64,000 nt of DNA from assembly GCF_001509405.1 (NCBI RefSeq), contig NZ_CP011502.1, positions 372,001 through 436,000 on the forward strand, given 5' to 3'. Shown here piece by piece: positions 24,604-32,244 of the stretch. Origin of the DNA: Aeromicrobium erythreum. GTDB taxonomy: Bacteria > Actinomycetota > Actinomycetes > Propionibacteriales > Nocardioidaceae. Under the pieces are notes generated by a model. That model did not search any database, had not been told where the DNA came from, and saw only the letters and a list, made by a program, of their open reading frames with translations. Every line of letters starts with the position of its first letter. The stretch's first letter is position 1. The position numbers were made by a program, and so were the translations under genes.

Positions 24604-24880
24604 ATGCGGGCTTTGATCATCAACGGTGCGCTCCGGTTTTTGTCTGGCTTGCGCTGAATGGTTGGCTGCTGCCGAGGACGCGAGTGATGACGTCCACTCC
24701 GCACGGGGCAGCACAGAAGCAGACACTATTTCTGGGCGCCGTCCTCTTCGGGCTTCCATTTTTCTGTCGGGCTTGCTCTTGCTTGGGTTCCTGCAATACG
24801 CGGGTCCTCGTCGGGACCGTGCGCCGATCGAATTCTCACGGCAGCGACTCTTCGACGTCCCGCGGGAATCGCAGGAGTAG
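24604..24880 (+). pseudogene. Decayed small membrane protein gene (two 1-nt deletions)
   Basis: Starts MRALIINGA at 24604, then the coding pattern moves one frame to APVFVWLALNGWLLPRTRV and QTLFLGAVLFGLP, and moves again to IFLSGLLLLGFLQYAGPRR, ending PRESQE-stop at 24878-24880. Both shifts are of the one-base-deletion kind, and restoring two bases gives a 92-residue frame. Two hydrophobic helices and a polar C-terminal tail would result. The frame hopping that conserves hydrophobic content is the evidence; no homologue is recognised. Confidence 0.45.
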
Positions 24881-24953
24881 CAGTCGACAAGACGCCGAGT
24901 CCTCGGCTGATCAAGTTCTTGCTGTGCTCACATCCGTCCTAGACTCGGCCTCC

Positions 24954-25133
24954 ATGGCTGAGCGACCTCCCGACATGAAGTTTCGGCTCGGGGTAGCGGT
25001 CGTCGCACTTCTTGCGATGCTCGCTGGCATCGTCATGAAGGCGGGTGCGGGGCAGACGGGCGGTGCTGTCGTCGGGCTCGTCATCACCGTCGCCTGCGCG
25101 CTGTGGGTCGCGCGACTGTACTTTCGCGCATGA
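24954..25133 (+). CDS. Small two-helix membrane protein (59 aa)
   Basis: 59 residues: MAERPPDMKFRLG, then two hydrophobic helices (VAVVALLAMLAGIVMKAG and GAVVGLVITVACALWVARLY) joined by a glycine-rich turn. TAGACT (24940-24945) with TTCTTG 18 nt upstream forms a plausible promoter and ends 8 nt before the ATG, so the mRNA may be nearly leaderless. No family recognised. Confidence 0.6.
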   Translation: MAERPPDMKFRLGVAVVALLAMLAGIVMKAGAGQTGGAVVGLVITVACALWVARLYFRA

Positions 25134-25194
25134 CGAGGAAGGTGCGGCATCTGGGATGGGCTCAGTCGCGTCACCTTTGCGCCGAGGTGAATCG

Positions 25195-25371
25195 ATGAGG
25201 AATCAAGCGCTATGGGTGACGATCTGCCTTCTCCTCGCATTCGTCGGGGGACCGCTTCTTGTGAGACTCCTTGGTATGCCTCGTGGTGCCGGCGCCCTCC
25301 TCGTCATCGGCCTTTTCGTCGTCTTCGCCGTTCTTCTCGGGTATGCAGAACGCCGCGCCAAGAAGCGCTGA
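25195..25371 (+). CDS. Small two-helix membrane protein (58 aa)
   Basis: 58 residues with two hydrophobic helices (WVTICLLLAFVGGPLLVRLL and GALLVIGLFVVFAVLLGY) and a strongly basic end (ERRAKKR). GAGGTGA lies 4 nt before the ATG, a good ribosome site. It lies 61 nt after the preceding small gene, in the same direction. Function unknown. Confidence 0.62.
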   Translation: MRNQALWVTICLLLAFVGGPLLVRLLGMPRGAGALLVIGLFVVFAVLLGYAERRAKKR

Positions 25372-25374
25372 CTG

Positions 25375-25521
25375 GTGATCCCGGTGGGAAGCATCTGCGG
25401 GTTCGCGACCCTCGGCGCCGCGGGTGGCGCGGGCGGCATTGCTGCGGGAGCGTAGGTCGCAGGCGGCGACCTGACGTCACGACCCGACAAGGCCGGCGTC
25501 GACCGAGTCATCGAGATCTGA
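25375..25521 (+). pseudogene. Possible glycine/alanine-rich small ORF interrupted by an in-frame TAG
   Basis: From the GTG at 25375 the frame reads IPVGSICGFATLGAAGGAGG, hits TAG (25453-25455), and in the same frame continues GGDLTSRPDKAGVDRVIEI to TGA (25519-25521). No good ribosome site is seen. It may be a nonsense-mutated island gene or chance. Confidence 0.25.
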
Positions 25522-25530
25522 GGGCACGTG

Positions 25531-25710
25531 ATGCATCCGGCGAACAGAGCACTCGTGACGCTGTGGATGTACTCGGCGGCTTTCGTGACAGTCGTCCTGG
25601 CCCTCGCCGCTGTCTACCGAGTCAGCTGGCAGCTCGGCCTGCTGGCTGTCTTCATGGGTGTCTGCTTCCTTCCCATGCGTCGGTTCGTGAGGCTTCTCGG
25701 CCGGTACTAG
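25531..25710 (+). CDS. Small two-helix membrane protein (59 aa)
   Basis: 59 residues: two hydrophobic helices (VTLWMYSAAFVTVVLALAAV and WQLGLLAVFMGVCFLPM) followed by a basic tail (RRFVRLLGRY). GAGGG lies 6 nt before the ATG at 25531; the GTG three bases earlier is too close to it. Last member of the plus-strand small-protein run. No family recognised. Confidence 0.62.
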   Translation: MHPANRALVTLWMYSAAFVTVVLALAAVYRVSWQLGLLAVFMGVCFLPMRRFVRLLGRY

Positions 25711-25852
25711 AGAGTGCTCGCCGGTATCACGTGTCTGCGCGGCCCCCATCGGGTGCCAACGGGCCGTCGTCGCGATGCGCTTCTGGATGGGTGTTGCGTC
25801 GGTGTCGCAGGCCTCGTGTCCTGCTTCGACGCCGAGCTCGCCTGAGCGTGCA

Positions 25853-25866
25853 GGGGGTATGCCCCC
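25853..25866. terminator. Short hairpin after the DinB gene
   Basis: GGGGG (25853-25857) and CCCCC (25862-25866) flank a TATG loop, 17 nt beyond the DinB stop on the minus strand and 142 nt after the last island gene. Confidence 0.45.
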
Positions 25867-25883
25867 GCGTCCAGAGTGTTCCG

Positions 25884-26417
25884 CTACTCCCCGACGCTCC
25901 CGTCGAGCGCCTGGCGCAGGAGGTCGGCGTGGCCGTTGTGGCGGCAGTACTCCTCGACCATGTGGACGACGATCCAGCGCAGCGAGACGGGCTCGCCGGT
26001 GCGGCGGTCGGGGCGGGCGGCGAGGGTGTCGAGGCCGTCCGGCGCGGTGTCGAGGAGGGCGTCGGAGCGGACGACCGCCGACTCCCACAGGTCGCGGAGG
26101 TCGGCGGGTTCGTCGTCGACGGCCGAGTGCCAGTCCCAGTCGGGGTCGTCGGCCCAGGGCGCGTCGTCCCACGGGACGGTGGGCTCCGCGCCGGAGAGGA
26201 CCACGCCGAACCACCAGTCCTCGACGTAGGCCAGATGCTTGGTCATGCCGCCGAGCGTCATCGTCGACGGGGGGAGCGGGGTGTGCAGCTGGGCGTGGTC
26301 GAGGCCGCTCGTCTTGAGCGCGAACGTGCGTCGGTGGAAGTCGAGGAACCCGCGCAGCGTGGCGGCCTCGTCGCCGGCGAGGGGAGGGTCGGTGCGGCCG
26401 TGCTCGTCCGTCGTCAT
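25884..26417 (-). CDS. DinB superfamily (DUF664-type) protein
   Basis: 177 residues with the DinB four-helix bundle. The three metal-binding histidines expected for the family are visible in GGMTKHLAYVEDWWFG (first), VVHMVEEYCRHNGHADLLRQ (second and third). DUF664 members in actinobacteria are often thiol-dependent (mycothiol or bacillithiol S-transferase-like) enzymes, but most are uncharacterised. The length and the C-terminal GHADLLRQALDG motif are typical. It heads no clear operon; a Cys-rich microprotein gene lies 43 nt upstream on the same strand. Confidence 0.82.
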   Translation of the reverse strand: MTTDEHGRTDPPLAGDEAATLRGFLDFHRRTFALKTSGLDHAQLHTPLPPSTMTLGGMTKHLAYVEDWWFGVVLSGAEPTVPWDDAPWADDPDWDWHSAVDDEPADLRDLWESAVVRSDALLDTAPDGLDTLAARPDRRTGEPVSLRWIVVHMVEEYCRHNGHADLLRQALDGSVGE

Positions 26418-26460
26418 GCCCCACCCCAGCACGACGCCACGCGAACGGGCAAACCCGACC

Positions 26461-26634
26461 TCAACGTCGGAGAAGACGTCGCAGCAACCCAGCAGGCCGG
26501 TCGGTCCCCGAGGGGGCAGCGTGGCCGGCGCACCACCGGTCGGCGGGAACCATGGCGCGCACCTGCGCCACGTGCTGGCCGCAGCCCGCCCAGGTGGTCT
26601 TCGAGCAAGTGGAGCAGGTGACAGGACGACACAT
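26461..26634 (-). CDS. Cys-rich actinobacterial microprotein (57 aa)
   Basis: 57 residues beginning MCRPVTCSTCSKTTWAGCGQ, with cysteines at 2, 7, 10, 18 and 35 and histidines at 21 and 38 (RWCAGH). This pattern, CxxxxCxxC...GCGQHV...WC, matches a short conserved protein I recall from many actinobacterial genomes, unnamed and of unknown function, probably zinc binding. AAGGAGAA lies 6 nt before the ATG at 26634. It follows the AhpD-like gene by 18 nt on the same strand and is likely cotranscribed with it under the CsoR-type operator. It is easily missed because a longer shadow frame covers it. Confidence 0.78.
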   Translation of the reverse strand: MCRPVTCSTCSKTTWAGCGQHVAQVRAMVPADRWCAGHAAPSGTDRPAGLLRRLLRR

Positions 26635-26652
26635 CGAGGGTTCTCCTTCGGA

Positions 26653-27018
26653 TCAGACGGCGGGGTCGGTGCTGGCGTCGTCGGGCGCGAACTCGCAGAA
26701 CGCGGCATACGCGCGAGGGCCGTGGATCGTGGCGGGTCCGCCGTGCATGAGGAACGTGACGCCGATGGCCTCGGCGGCTTGCTGGCGAGTGGCGCCGGCA
26801 CGTGCAGCCGCCTGGGCGTGGGAGGCGATGCAACCGTCGCAGCCCTCGACCACGCCGATCGCGAGAGCGATGAGCTCCTTGGTGCGGACGTCGAGTGCTC
26901 CCTCGGTGAACGCCGCGCGGTGCAGCTCACCGAAGCCCGCGTAGATGTCGGGAACGGCGCGCCTCAGGGCGCGGTGCAGTGGCGAGAGCTCGTCGAGCAC
27001 GGTCTTTCCGTGGGACAT
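26653..27018 (-). CDS. Carboxymuconolactone decarboxylase (AhpD-like) family protein
   Basis: 121 residues with the CMD fold. The redox pair C60/C63 and H67 form EGCDGCIASHA, the AhpD-type CxxCxxxH active site, so a disulfide reductase or peroxidase-adaptor role is more likely than decarboxylation. GAGGAGG precedes the ATG. It diverges from a CsoR-family repressor gene, with two near-identical palindromes between them, so regulation by that repressor is likely. CMD proteins paired with CsoR/CstR-type regulators fit stress by metals, aldehydes or reactive sulfur. Confidence 0.85.
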   Translation of the reverse strand: MSHGKTVLDELSPLHRALRRAVPDIYAGFGELHRAAFTEGALDVRTKELIALAIGVVEGCDGCIASHAQAAARAGATRQQAAEAIGVTFLMHGGPATIHGPRAYAAFCEFAPDDASTDPAV

Positions 27019-27033
27019 GTCAACCTCCTCATC

Positions 27034-27087
27034 TTATCCCCCCTGGGGGATATGGAACCGTAGCATATCCCCCTGGGGGGTTATGCT
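27034..27087. promoter_or_regulatory. Two CsoR-type operators and the csoR leaderless promoter
   Basis: TATCCCCCCTGGGGGATA (27035-27052) and ATATCCCCCTGGGGGGTTAT (27065-27084) are G/C-tract palindromes of the kind bound by CsoR-family repressors. The second overlaps the -10 box TATGCT (27082-27087), which lies 6 nt before the regulator's ATG. The first lies just upstream of the AhpD-like gene. Both genes should therefore be repressed together. Confidence 0.8.
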
Positions 27088-27093
27088 GTCCAC

Positions 27094-27348
27094 ATGCATC
27101 TCAAGCCCGAGGAGACCAAGGCCGTCGCTCTGCGCATGAAGCGCGCGCACGGCCATCTGGCCAGCGTCATCCGCATGCTGGAGGAGGGCGCTGAGTGCGA
27201 GGACGTCGTCACGCAGCTGGCTGCGGTCAGCAAGGCCATCAGTCGCAGCGGGTTCGCTCTCGTGAGCACCGGCATGCAGAAGTGCGTCACCGAGGGCGAG
27301 GACGTGGATGTCGCCCGGCTGGAGAAGGTCTTCCTGTCGCTTGCCTGA
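27094..27348 (+). CDS. CsoR/CstR-family (DUF156) transcriptional repressor
   Basis: 84-residue all-helical regulator beginning MHLKPEETKAVALRMKRAHG, with the conserved RxxxxxGH helix. In copper-sensing CsoR the ligands are C36, H61 and C65. Here C35 and C64 are kept, but the position of the histidine is G60, so the copper site is incomplete. Two cysteines without the His is the pattern of CstR, which senses persulfides, so reactive-sulfur or electrophile sensing is more likely than copper. It sits across two matching palindromes from an AhpD-like gene and is probably autoregulated. Its stop lies 3 nt from the convergent oxidase gene. Confidence 0.85.
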   Translation: MHLKPEETKAVALRMKRAHGHLASVIRMLEEGAECEDVVTQLAAVSKAISRSGFALVSTGMQKCVTEGEDVDVARLEKVFLSLA

Positions 27349-27351
27349 GCC

Positions 27352-28647
27352 TCAGCCGAGCACGCGGTCGAGGTAGGGGTTGCTGAACACGCGCTGCGGG
27401 TCGAGCTCGTCGCGCACCGCCACGAAGTCGTCGAACCGGCTGTACCGCTGGCGGAGGTAGTCGGCGTCGAGCGTGTGCATCTTGCCCCAGTGCGGGCGAC
27501 CCTCGTGGGCCGTGAACACGTCCTGCGCGGCGCGGAAGTACGCGGTCGGGTCGAGCCGGTGGTACTGGTGCACGGCCACGTAGCAGTTGTCGCGCTCGTG
27601 ACCGGTCGACATCCACACGTCGTCGGCCGCGGTGAAGCGCACCTCGATCGGGAACGCGACCGTCTCGTGACCTGCCGCGAACCAGCGCTGCAGCCCGGCG
27701 ATCACGTCGTGCAGCGCACCCCGAGGCACGGCGAACTCCGACTCGCAGAACCGCACCCGGCGCGGCGACACGAACACCTCGTGGGACTGGTCCACGTACT
27801 CGCGCGCCGAGAGCGCCGAGCCGCTCACCTGGTTCACGCGCGGCACCGCCGACCGGAAGCGAGCGCCCACCCGGTTGACGACCTCGAACAGTCCGTTGCT
27901 CAGCAGCTCGTCGTCGACGAGGTGCCGCAGCCGGCCGACCGGCGCGCGCTCCGTCCCCTCCGGCACGCGGTTGTTGCGCTTGACCAGCGCCTTCTCCGTG
28001 TGCGGGAACCAGTAGAACTCGAAGTGGTCGTTCTCCTCGACCAGCTCGGGCAGCCGCTCCAGCACCTCCGGCAGCCGTATCGGCTCCTCCCGGGCGTGCA
28101 GCAGGAAGGCCGGCACGCACTGCAGCGTCAGCTCCGTGACGACCCCGAGCGCACCGAGCCCCACCCGGGCGGCCCCGAACCAGGGGTGCGTCTCGTCGAT
28201 CTCGACGACGTCGCCGTCGGCGGTCACCAGCTGCACGCCGACGACGGCCGCCGCGATGCCCTGCAGCCTCGCGCCGGTCCCGTGCGTGCCGGTGGACACC
28301 GCACCCGCGACGGACTGCGGGTCGACGTCGCCCAGGTTCGGCAGCGCCAGGCCGAGCGACTGCAGCAGCGGGTTCAGCCGGTGCAGCGACATTCCCGCCT
28401 GCACGCGCACGCGCCTCGTCGCCGCGTCGTGCCAGACGAGCGTGTCCATGCGGTCGAGGCGCAGCAGCACGCCCTCGGTGGCCGCGATCGGCGTGAACGA
28501 GTGACCGGCGCCGTAGGCCTTGACCGGCAGGCCCTCGGCCCGGGCCGCGTGCACGGCCTCGACCACCTCGGCCGTCGACGTCGGGTGCAGCACCCGCCGC
28601 GGGTGCGAGCGCACGTTGCCCGCCCAGTTGCGCCAGAGCACGCTCAT
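27352..28647 (-). CDS. FAD-linked oxidoreductase, D-arabinono-1,4-lactone oxidase family
   Basis: 431 residues of the vanillyl-alcohol-oxidase fold. The FAD-binding PP-loop is in AYGAGHSFTPIA (about residues 44-55), with GTHGTGARLQGIA further on. The C-terminal ALO domain contains the HWGKMHTLDADYLRQRYSRF active-site segment. Relatives oxidise aldonolactones (L-gulono-, D-arabinono-lactone) or sugar alcohols. The protein has no covalent-flavin histidine that I can place with certainty. The start is 13 nt after the stop of the PLP-fold gene upstream, so they form an operon. Physiological substrate unknown. Confidence 0.83.
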   Translation of the reverse strand: MSVLWRNWAGNVRSHPRRVLHPTSTAEVVEAVHAARAEGLPVKAYGAGHSFTPIAATEGVLLRLDRMDTLVWHDAATRRVRVQAGMSLHRLNPLLQSLGLALPNLGDVDPQSVAGAVSTGTHGTGARLQGIAAAVVGVQLVTADGDVVEIDETHPWFGAARVGLGALGVVTELTLQCVPAFLLHAREEPIRLPEVLERLPELVEENDHFEFYWFPHTEKALVKRNNRVPEGTERAPVGRLRHLVDDELLSNGLFEVVNRVGARFRSAVPRVNQVSGSALSAREYVDQSHEVFVSPRRVRFCESEFAVPRGALHDVIAGLQRWFAAGHETVAFPIEVRFTAADDVWMSTGHERDNCYVAVHQYHRLDPTAYFRAAQDVFTAHEGRPHWGKMHTLDADYLRQRYSRFDDFVAVRDELDPQRVFSNPYLDRVLG

Positions 28648-28660
28648 CGCGTCGTCCTCG

Positions 28661-29854
28661 TCATCCGAAGTTCTTCCCCTCGCCTCGGTAGGTCGGCACG
28701 GTCTCGGCGCGGCCGGCGTCGTCGACGAGCGTCACGGTGTCGAACCGCTCGCACATCTCGCCGGCCTTCGCGTGCCGGAACACGACGCGCTCGCCGATGC
28801 GCAGGTGCCGGGCGGCCTTGCCGCGCACGGGCGTCTGCACCTCGCCCACGCCCTCGGTGCCGACCAGCGACAGACCCTCCGGCCAGACCGGCGTGGGCAT
28901 GCGGTTGGCCTGCGCGGGCCCCGACGCGGTGTACCCGCCGGCGAAGCAGGTGGCCACGTCCTTGGCCGGTCGACGCACGACGTCGAGGACGATGTATGCG
29001 GCGGGTCGCGCCTCGAAGGCGTCGTAGCGGTCGAAGAGCGTCGGCGTGAACAGGCCCGAGCCGGCGGTCAGCTCGGTGACGGTCGGGTCGGCCCCGGTCA
29101 CCTCGAGGCTGCCGGTGCCACCGGCGTTCACGAGCTGGAGGTCCGCGTGCTGCGACACCGCCTCGACCACGGCGCGACGTCGGTGGGCGAGCTCCGTCGT
29201 CGACAGTCGCTTGACGACGCGCACGGCGGCGGAGGTGTCGGGCAGGCCGGCCACCTGCGCGTCGTAGAACATGACCCCGACGAGCTGGAAGCCGGACCGC
29301 GCGGCGAGCCGTCGGGCGACGCCCGCCGCCTGACGCGCGGTGTGCACGGGCGAGCGGCGCACGCCTAGGTGCACGGGGTGGATGCCGAGGGCCCCTGGGC
29401 GCAGCGAGGCGTCGACGTCGAGGCAGATCCGCAGGGTCGGGTGCGACCCGCCTACGACGCGCTGGATCGCGTCGAGCCCCTCCTCGGAGTCGACCATGAG
29501 CGTGATGGCCGCCCGGCGGCGTTCTCCGGCCTCGCCGGGCTCGGTGAGGGCGAGCAGCCCGGCGCGGTCGACGGTGGGGTAGGCGAGGAGGACGTCGTCG
29601 GTGACGCCCTCGTCGACGAGCCAGCAGCTCTCCGCGAGCGAGTAGGTCATGACGCCGGCGAACCCGGGTCGGGCGAGCGTGCGCTCCAGCACCGACCGCA
29701 CGCGCACCGACTTGCTCGCCACCCGCACGGGCACCCCGCCCGCCCGGCGGACGAGGTCGTCGGCGTTCGCCCACAGTGCAGGCTCGTCCAGCACCGCCAG
29801 TGGCGCGGACCGAGCCGCCGTGGCGGAGAGCAGACGCGAGAAGGGTCCGGTCAC
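28661..29854 (-). CDS. Alanine racemase N-domain (D-threonine aldolase-like) PLP enzyme
   Basis: 397 residues. The N-terminal alanine-racemase-type TIM barrel carries the PLP lysine in PVRVASKSVRVRSV (near residue 49). The later LVNAGGTGSLEVTG and FAGGYTASGPA segments match D-threonine aldolase and D-serine dehydratase-like proteins, whose C-terminal domain binds a metal through a His/Cys pair (HAKAGEMCERFD here). It may act on D-amino acids or hydroxy-amino acids. The GTG at 29854 gives the TGPFSRLL start; there is no strong ribosome site. Operon with the downstream lactone-oxidase-like gene, a pairing I recall from other actinobacteria but whose role is unknown. Confidence 0.8.
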   Translation of the reverse strand: MTGPFSRLLSATAARSAPLAVLDEPALWANADDLVRRAGGVPVRVASKSVRVRSVLERTLARPGFAGVMTYSLAESCWLVDEGVTDDVLLAYPTVDRAGLLALTEPGEAGERRRAAITLMVDSEEGLDAIQRVVGGSHPTLRICLDVDASLRPGALGIHPVHLGVRRSPVHTARQAAGVARRLAARSGFQLVGVMFYDAQVAGLPDTSAAVRVVKRLSTTELAHRRRAVVEAVSQHADLQLVNAGGTGSLEVTGADPTVTELTAGSGLFTPTLFDRYDAFEARPAAYIVLDVVRRPAKDVATCFAGGYTASGPAQANRMPTPVWPEGLSLVGTEGVGEVQTPVRGKAARHLRIGERVVFRHAKAGEMCERFDTVTLVDDAGRAETVPTYRGEGKNFG

Positions 29855-29944
29855 GTCGACCAGGATGGCACGCGGGGCGGTTCGCGTGGCGGCCCGTCGG
29901 CCCACGCCCTACGGTGCCAGGGGGGACACGAACAGGAGCCCGTC

Positions 29945-31465
29945 GTGAACCTTCCTCCCCGTCCGGCTGTCGTCCTTCTGCTGGTGGCGACGCTGCTCCT
30001 CACGTCCGTCGGGACGTCCGTCGCGAACGAGGAGTGCGCACGAGGCTGCGTACCGCTGGTCGTCGTGCTCGAGCACCCCGAACCCAGCACCCGCCAGAAG
30101 TTGACGGTCGTGCGGGCGGACGACCCTGAGCGGACGGTCGCGAGCACCTCCTTCGGCATCGAGGGCGGCGCCGGAGCGTCGCTTCCACCGGGGCGGTACA
30201 AGATCCGGGTCGACAAGACGACGTGGTGGGGCGGTCGATCGCACGCCACGGCACGCGTCCTCGAGCTCGAGCGTGGTGATCGGCCCGAGATCCGTATCGA
30301 GCGCGGGGACGGCAACAACCTCACCTTCGACGTGACCGACACGCGAGGGGACCCGGTGCCGTTCCTGCGGATGAACCTGCTCGACGCGGCCGACCCCGCC
30401 CAGATCGTGTCCAGCACCACCATGACGACAGGCCGGGTCTACTGGACCACGAGAGGGCCGACGTCGTCCTTCGTCGTCGAGGTCGTCGACCTGTCGGGCA
30501 CCTACGCCACCCGGCGGGTGCCGGCGCAGCACCTGACGAGCGTCACCGTGCGGCCCGCCTCGGGTCCGGCCCCGGCCTACGATCCCAGCCCCGGACGGAG
30601 CGGTGAGATCGTCGGAGCCGTGTCCGTGGCTGACTGGGATCGAAGCAGGGTGGTGTCTCGTCTCGTCAGGGCGGACCTCCCGACCGGCGTCATCGCGTCC
30701 AACGAGGTCTACGACCCCCAGGGCTTCGACGCCGGGAAGAACCTGCGTCTGCGCTACGTGCCTCCGGGACGTTACAAGATCCAGCTGACCGACGGGCTCT
30801 GGGTCGGCGGCGACAGTCACGCGACCGCATCGGTGATCGACGTCCGTCCTGGTGAGACGACGCGCATCGTCGACGACGTACCTGCCCGGGGGGACGTCAC
30901 GGGCACGGTGGTGAGCGACCGGGGAGTTCCCCTCGACGGCGTCCTGGTCACGGTGTTCCGCTCCGGCGATCCGCACCCGGTGTCCCGTGTGCTCACGGGC
31001 AGCGACCCGAACGGTCTGCCAGGGCAGTTCGACCTCGTAGGACTCCCGCCCGCGGACTACCAGCTGCGCGTGAGCGACACCCAGGGGCGCATCGTGCCGC
31101 GCTGGTTCGGTGGCGCTGACTCCCGGTCGAGCGCGGCCGCGTTCCGCCCGGTGGTCGGGGGCGACGTGGCCCTGCCCGTCACCACGGTCCTCACCGGTCT
31201 CAGAGCCACCTCGACGCCCCGCGTGCTCGGTCGCGCGCGGGTGGGCAGCACGCTTCGCGCCACTTCCAGCACCTGGTCGGTCCCAAACGTCTCCACGCGT
31301 CGGGAGTGGCAGCGGGACGGCCGGCGGATCCCCGGGGCCACCGGGCCGACCTATCGGCTCACCCGGGCCGACCGCGGTCACAGGATCGGCTTCGCGATCA
31401 CGGCTCGAGCCGAGGGCCGCCCTGCGGCGACGATCGTCTCGAGGACCGTCCGCGTCCCTCGGTAG
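29945..31465 (+). CDS. Secreted protein with repeated beta-sandwich (carboxypeptidase-regulatory/Ig-like) domains
   Basis: 506 residues with a Sec signal peptide (hydrophobic VVLLLVATLLLTSVG, cleavage near residues 24-28). Two copies of a domain containing PGRYKI followed by WWGGRSHATA or WVGGDSHATA are seen around residues 80-100 and 275-300, and a third related segment with PPADYQLRVSDT near 375. The C terminus (about 420-506) is the Ig-like repeat common in Nocardioidaceae exported proteins, with WQRDGRRIPGATGPTYRLTR. It is likely an extracellular or wall-associated protein; no catalytic motif is found. The GTG follows AGGAG. Confidence 0.8.
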   Translation: MNLPPRPAVVLLLVATLLLTSVGTSVANEECARGCVPLVVVLEHPEPSTRQKLTVVRADDPERTVASTSFGIEGGAGASLPPGRYKIRVDKTTWWGGRSHATARVLELERGDRPEIRIERGDGNNLTFDVTDTRGDPVPFLRMNLLDAADPAQIVSSTTMTTGRVYWTTRGPTSSFVVEVVDLSGTYATRRVPAQHLTSVTVRPASGPAPAYDPSPGRSGEIVGAVSVADWDRSRVVSRLVRADLPTGVIASNEVYDPQGFDAGKNLRLRYVPPGRYKIQLTDGLWVGGDSHATASVIDVRPGETTRIVDDVPARGDVTGTVVSDRGVPLDGVLVTVFRSGDPHPVSRVLTGSDPNGLPGQFDLVGLPPADYQLRVSDTQGRIVPRWFGGADSRSSAAAFRPVVGGDVALPVTTVLTGLRATSTPRVLGRARVGSTLRATSSTWSVPNVSTRREWQRDGRRIPGATGPTYRLTRADRGHRIGFAITARAEGRPAATIVSRTVRVPR

Positions 31466-31532
31466 TGCGAGACGAGAAGAGGGTCGGCCTGTCGCCTGGT
31501 GTCCTCCTCCGCGAACCCCACGCGGTCCGAGG

Positions 31533-32244
31533 TCAGCGGTCGTCCTGGGATGCCTGCCCGACGAACCAGGACGGCGCCGTCGTGACGAACTCCTCCCGTG
31601 CGAGCGAGCCCGAGCCGGCGGGCAGCACGGCGACGACGGGGACGCCGGTCACTCGGGGGAGGTCGTCACGGTTGCACGTCTCGGCGAGGCCAGGGCGCTC
31701 CGGCCACGCGCCGACGACCAGGCCCAGCGGCTCCACGCCACGGTCTCGGAGTGCCTCGACGGTGAGCGCCGTGTGGTTCAGCGTGCCGAGGCCGGCCCTC
31801 GCCACGACGACCACGTCGACGGTGACGTCGGGGGGCGCGGCCTCGGTCAGCCCGACCGCGAGGTCGAGCAGCGTCCCGCCGTCGGTGTCGAGGCGGACGA
31901 GGAGCCCGCCCGCGCCCTCGACGAGCACGACGTCGTGGTCCGCCGCCAGCTCCAGCACGGCGCCCACGTGCTCCGACACCGGCGGGAGCGCCACCCCCTG
32001 ACGACGCGCGGCGGTGTCGGGGGCGAGCGGGTCGTCGAGCGCCACCAGCTCGCGACACTCGACCCCGGTCAGCCGCTCGACGGTGCGCGCATCGCGCGGC
32101 TCCGGGTCGGCGCCCCCGATGCCGGTCTGCACGGGCTTGACCACCACCACGCGACCGTGCGCGGTGCGTCGCCGCCAGGGCGGCGACAGCCACCGTCTTG
32201 CCGACCCCGGTGTCGGTACCGGTGACGACCACGACGCGGCTCAT
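31533..32244 (-). pseudogene. bioD: Dethiobiotin synthetase with a 1-nt frameshift
   Basis: BioD makes dethiobiotin from diaminopelargonic acid, CO2 and ATP. The ATG at 32244 overlaps the bioF stop (ATGA) and reads [20 protein letters not shown] with the P-loop, up to ATHRA. The rest lies in the next frame, from HGRVVVVKPVQTGIGG through VVLVEGAGGLLVRL to the stop at 31533. The total length is one base too long, so there is an extra nucleotide near 32155-32165. Removing it gives 236 residues, normal for BioD. Either the biotin operon has lost its last enzyme or this is a sequence error; the intact remainder and perfect operon make an error quite possible. Confidence 0.85.

Noticed and set aside
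29369-29944. N-terminal extension of the secreted protein in frame
   Set aside because: Lies opposite the PLP enzyme gene, has shadow composition, and would bury the signal peptide.
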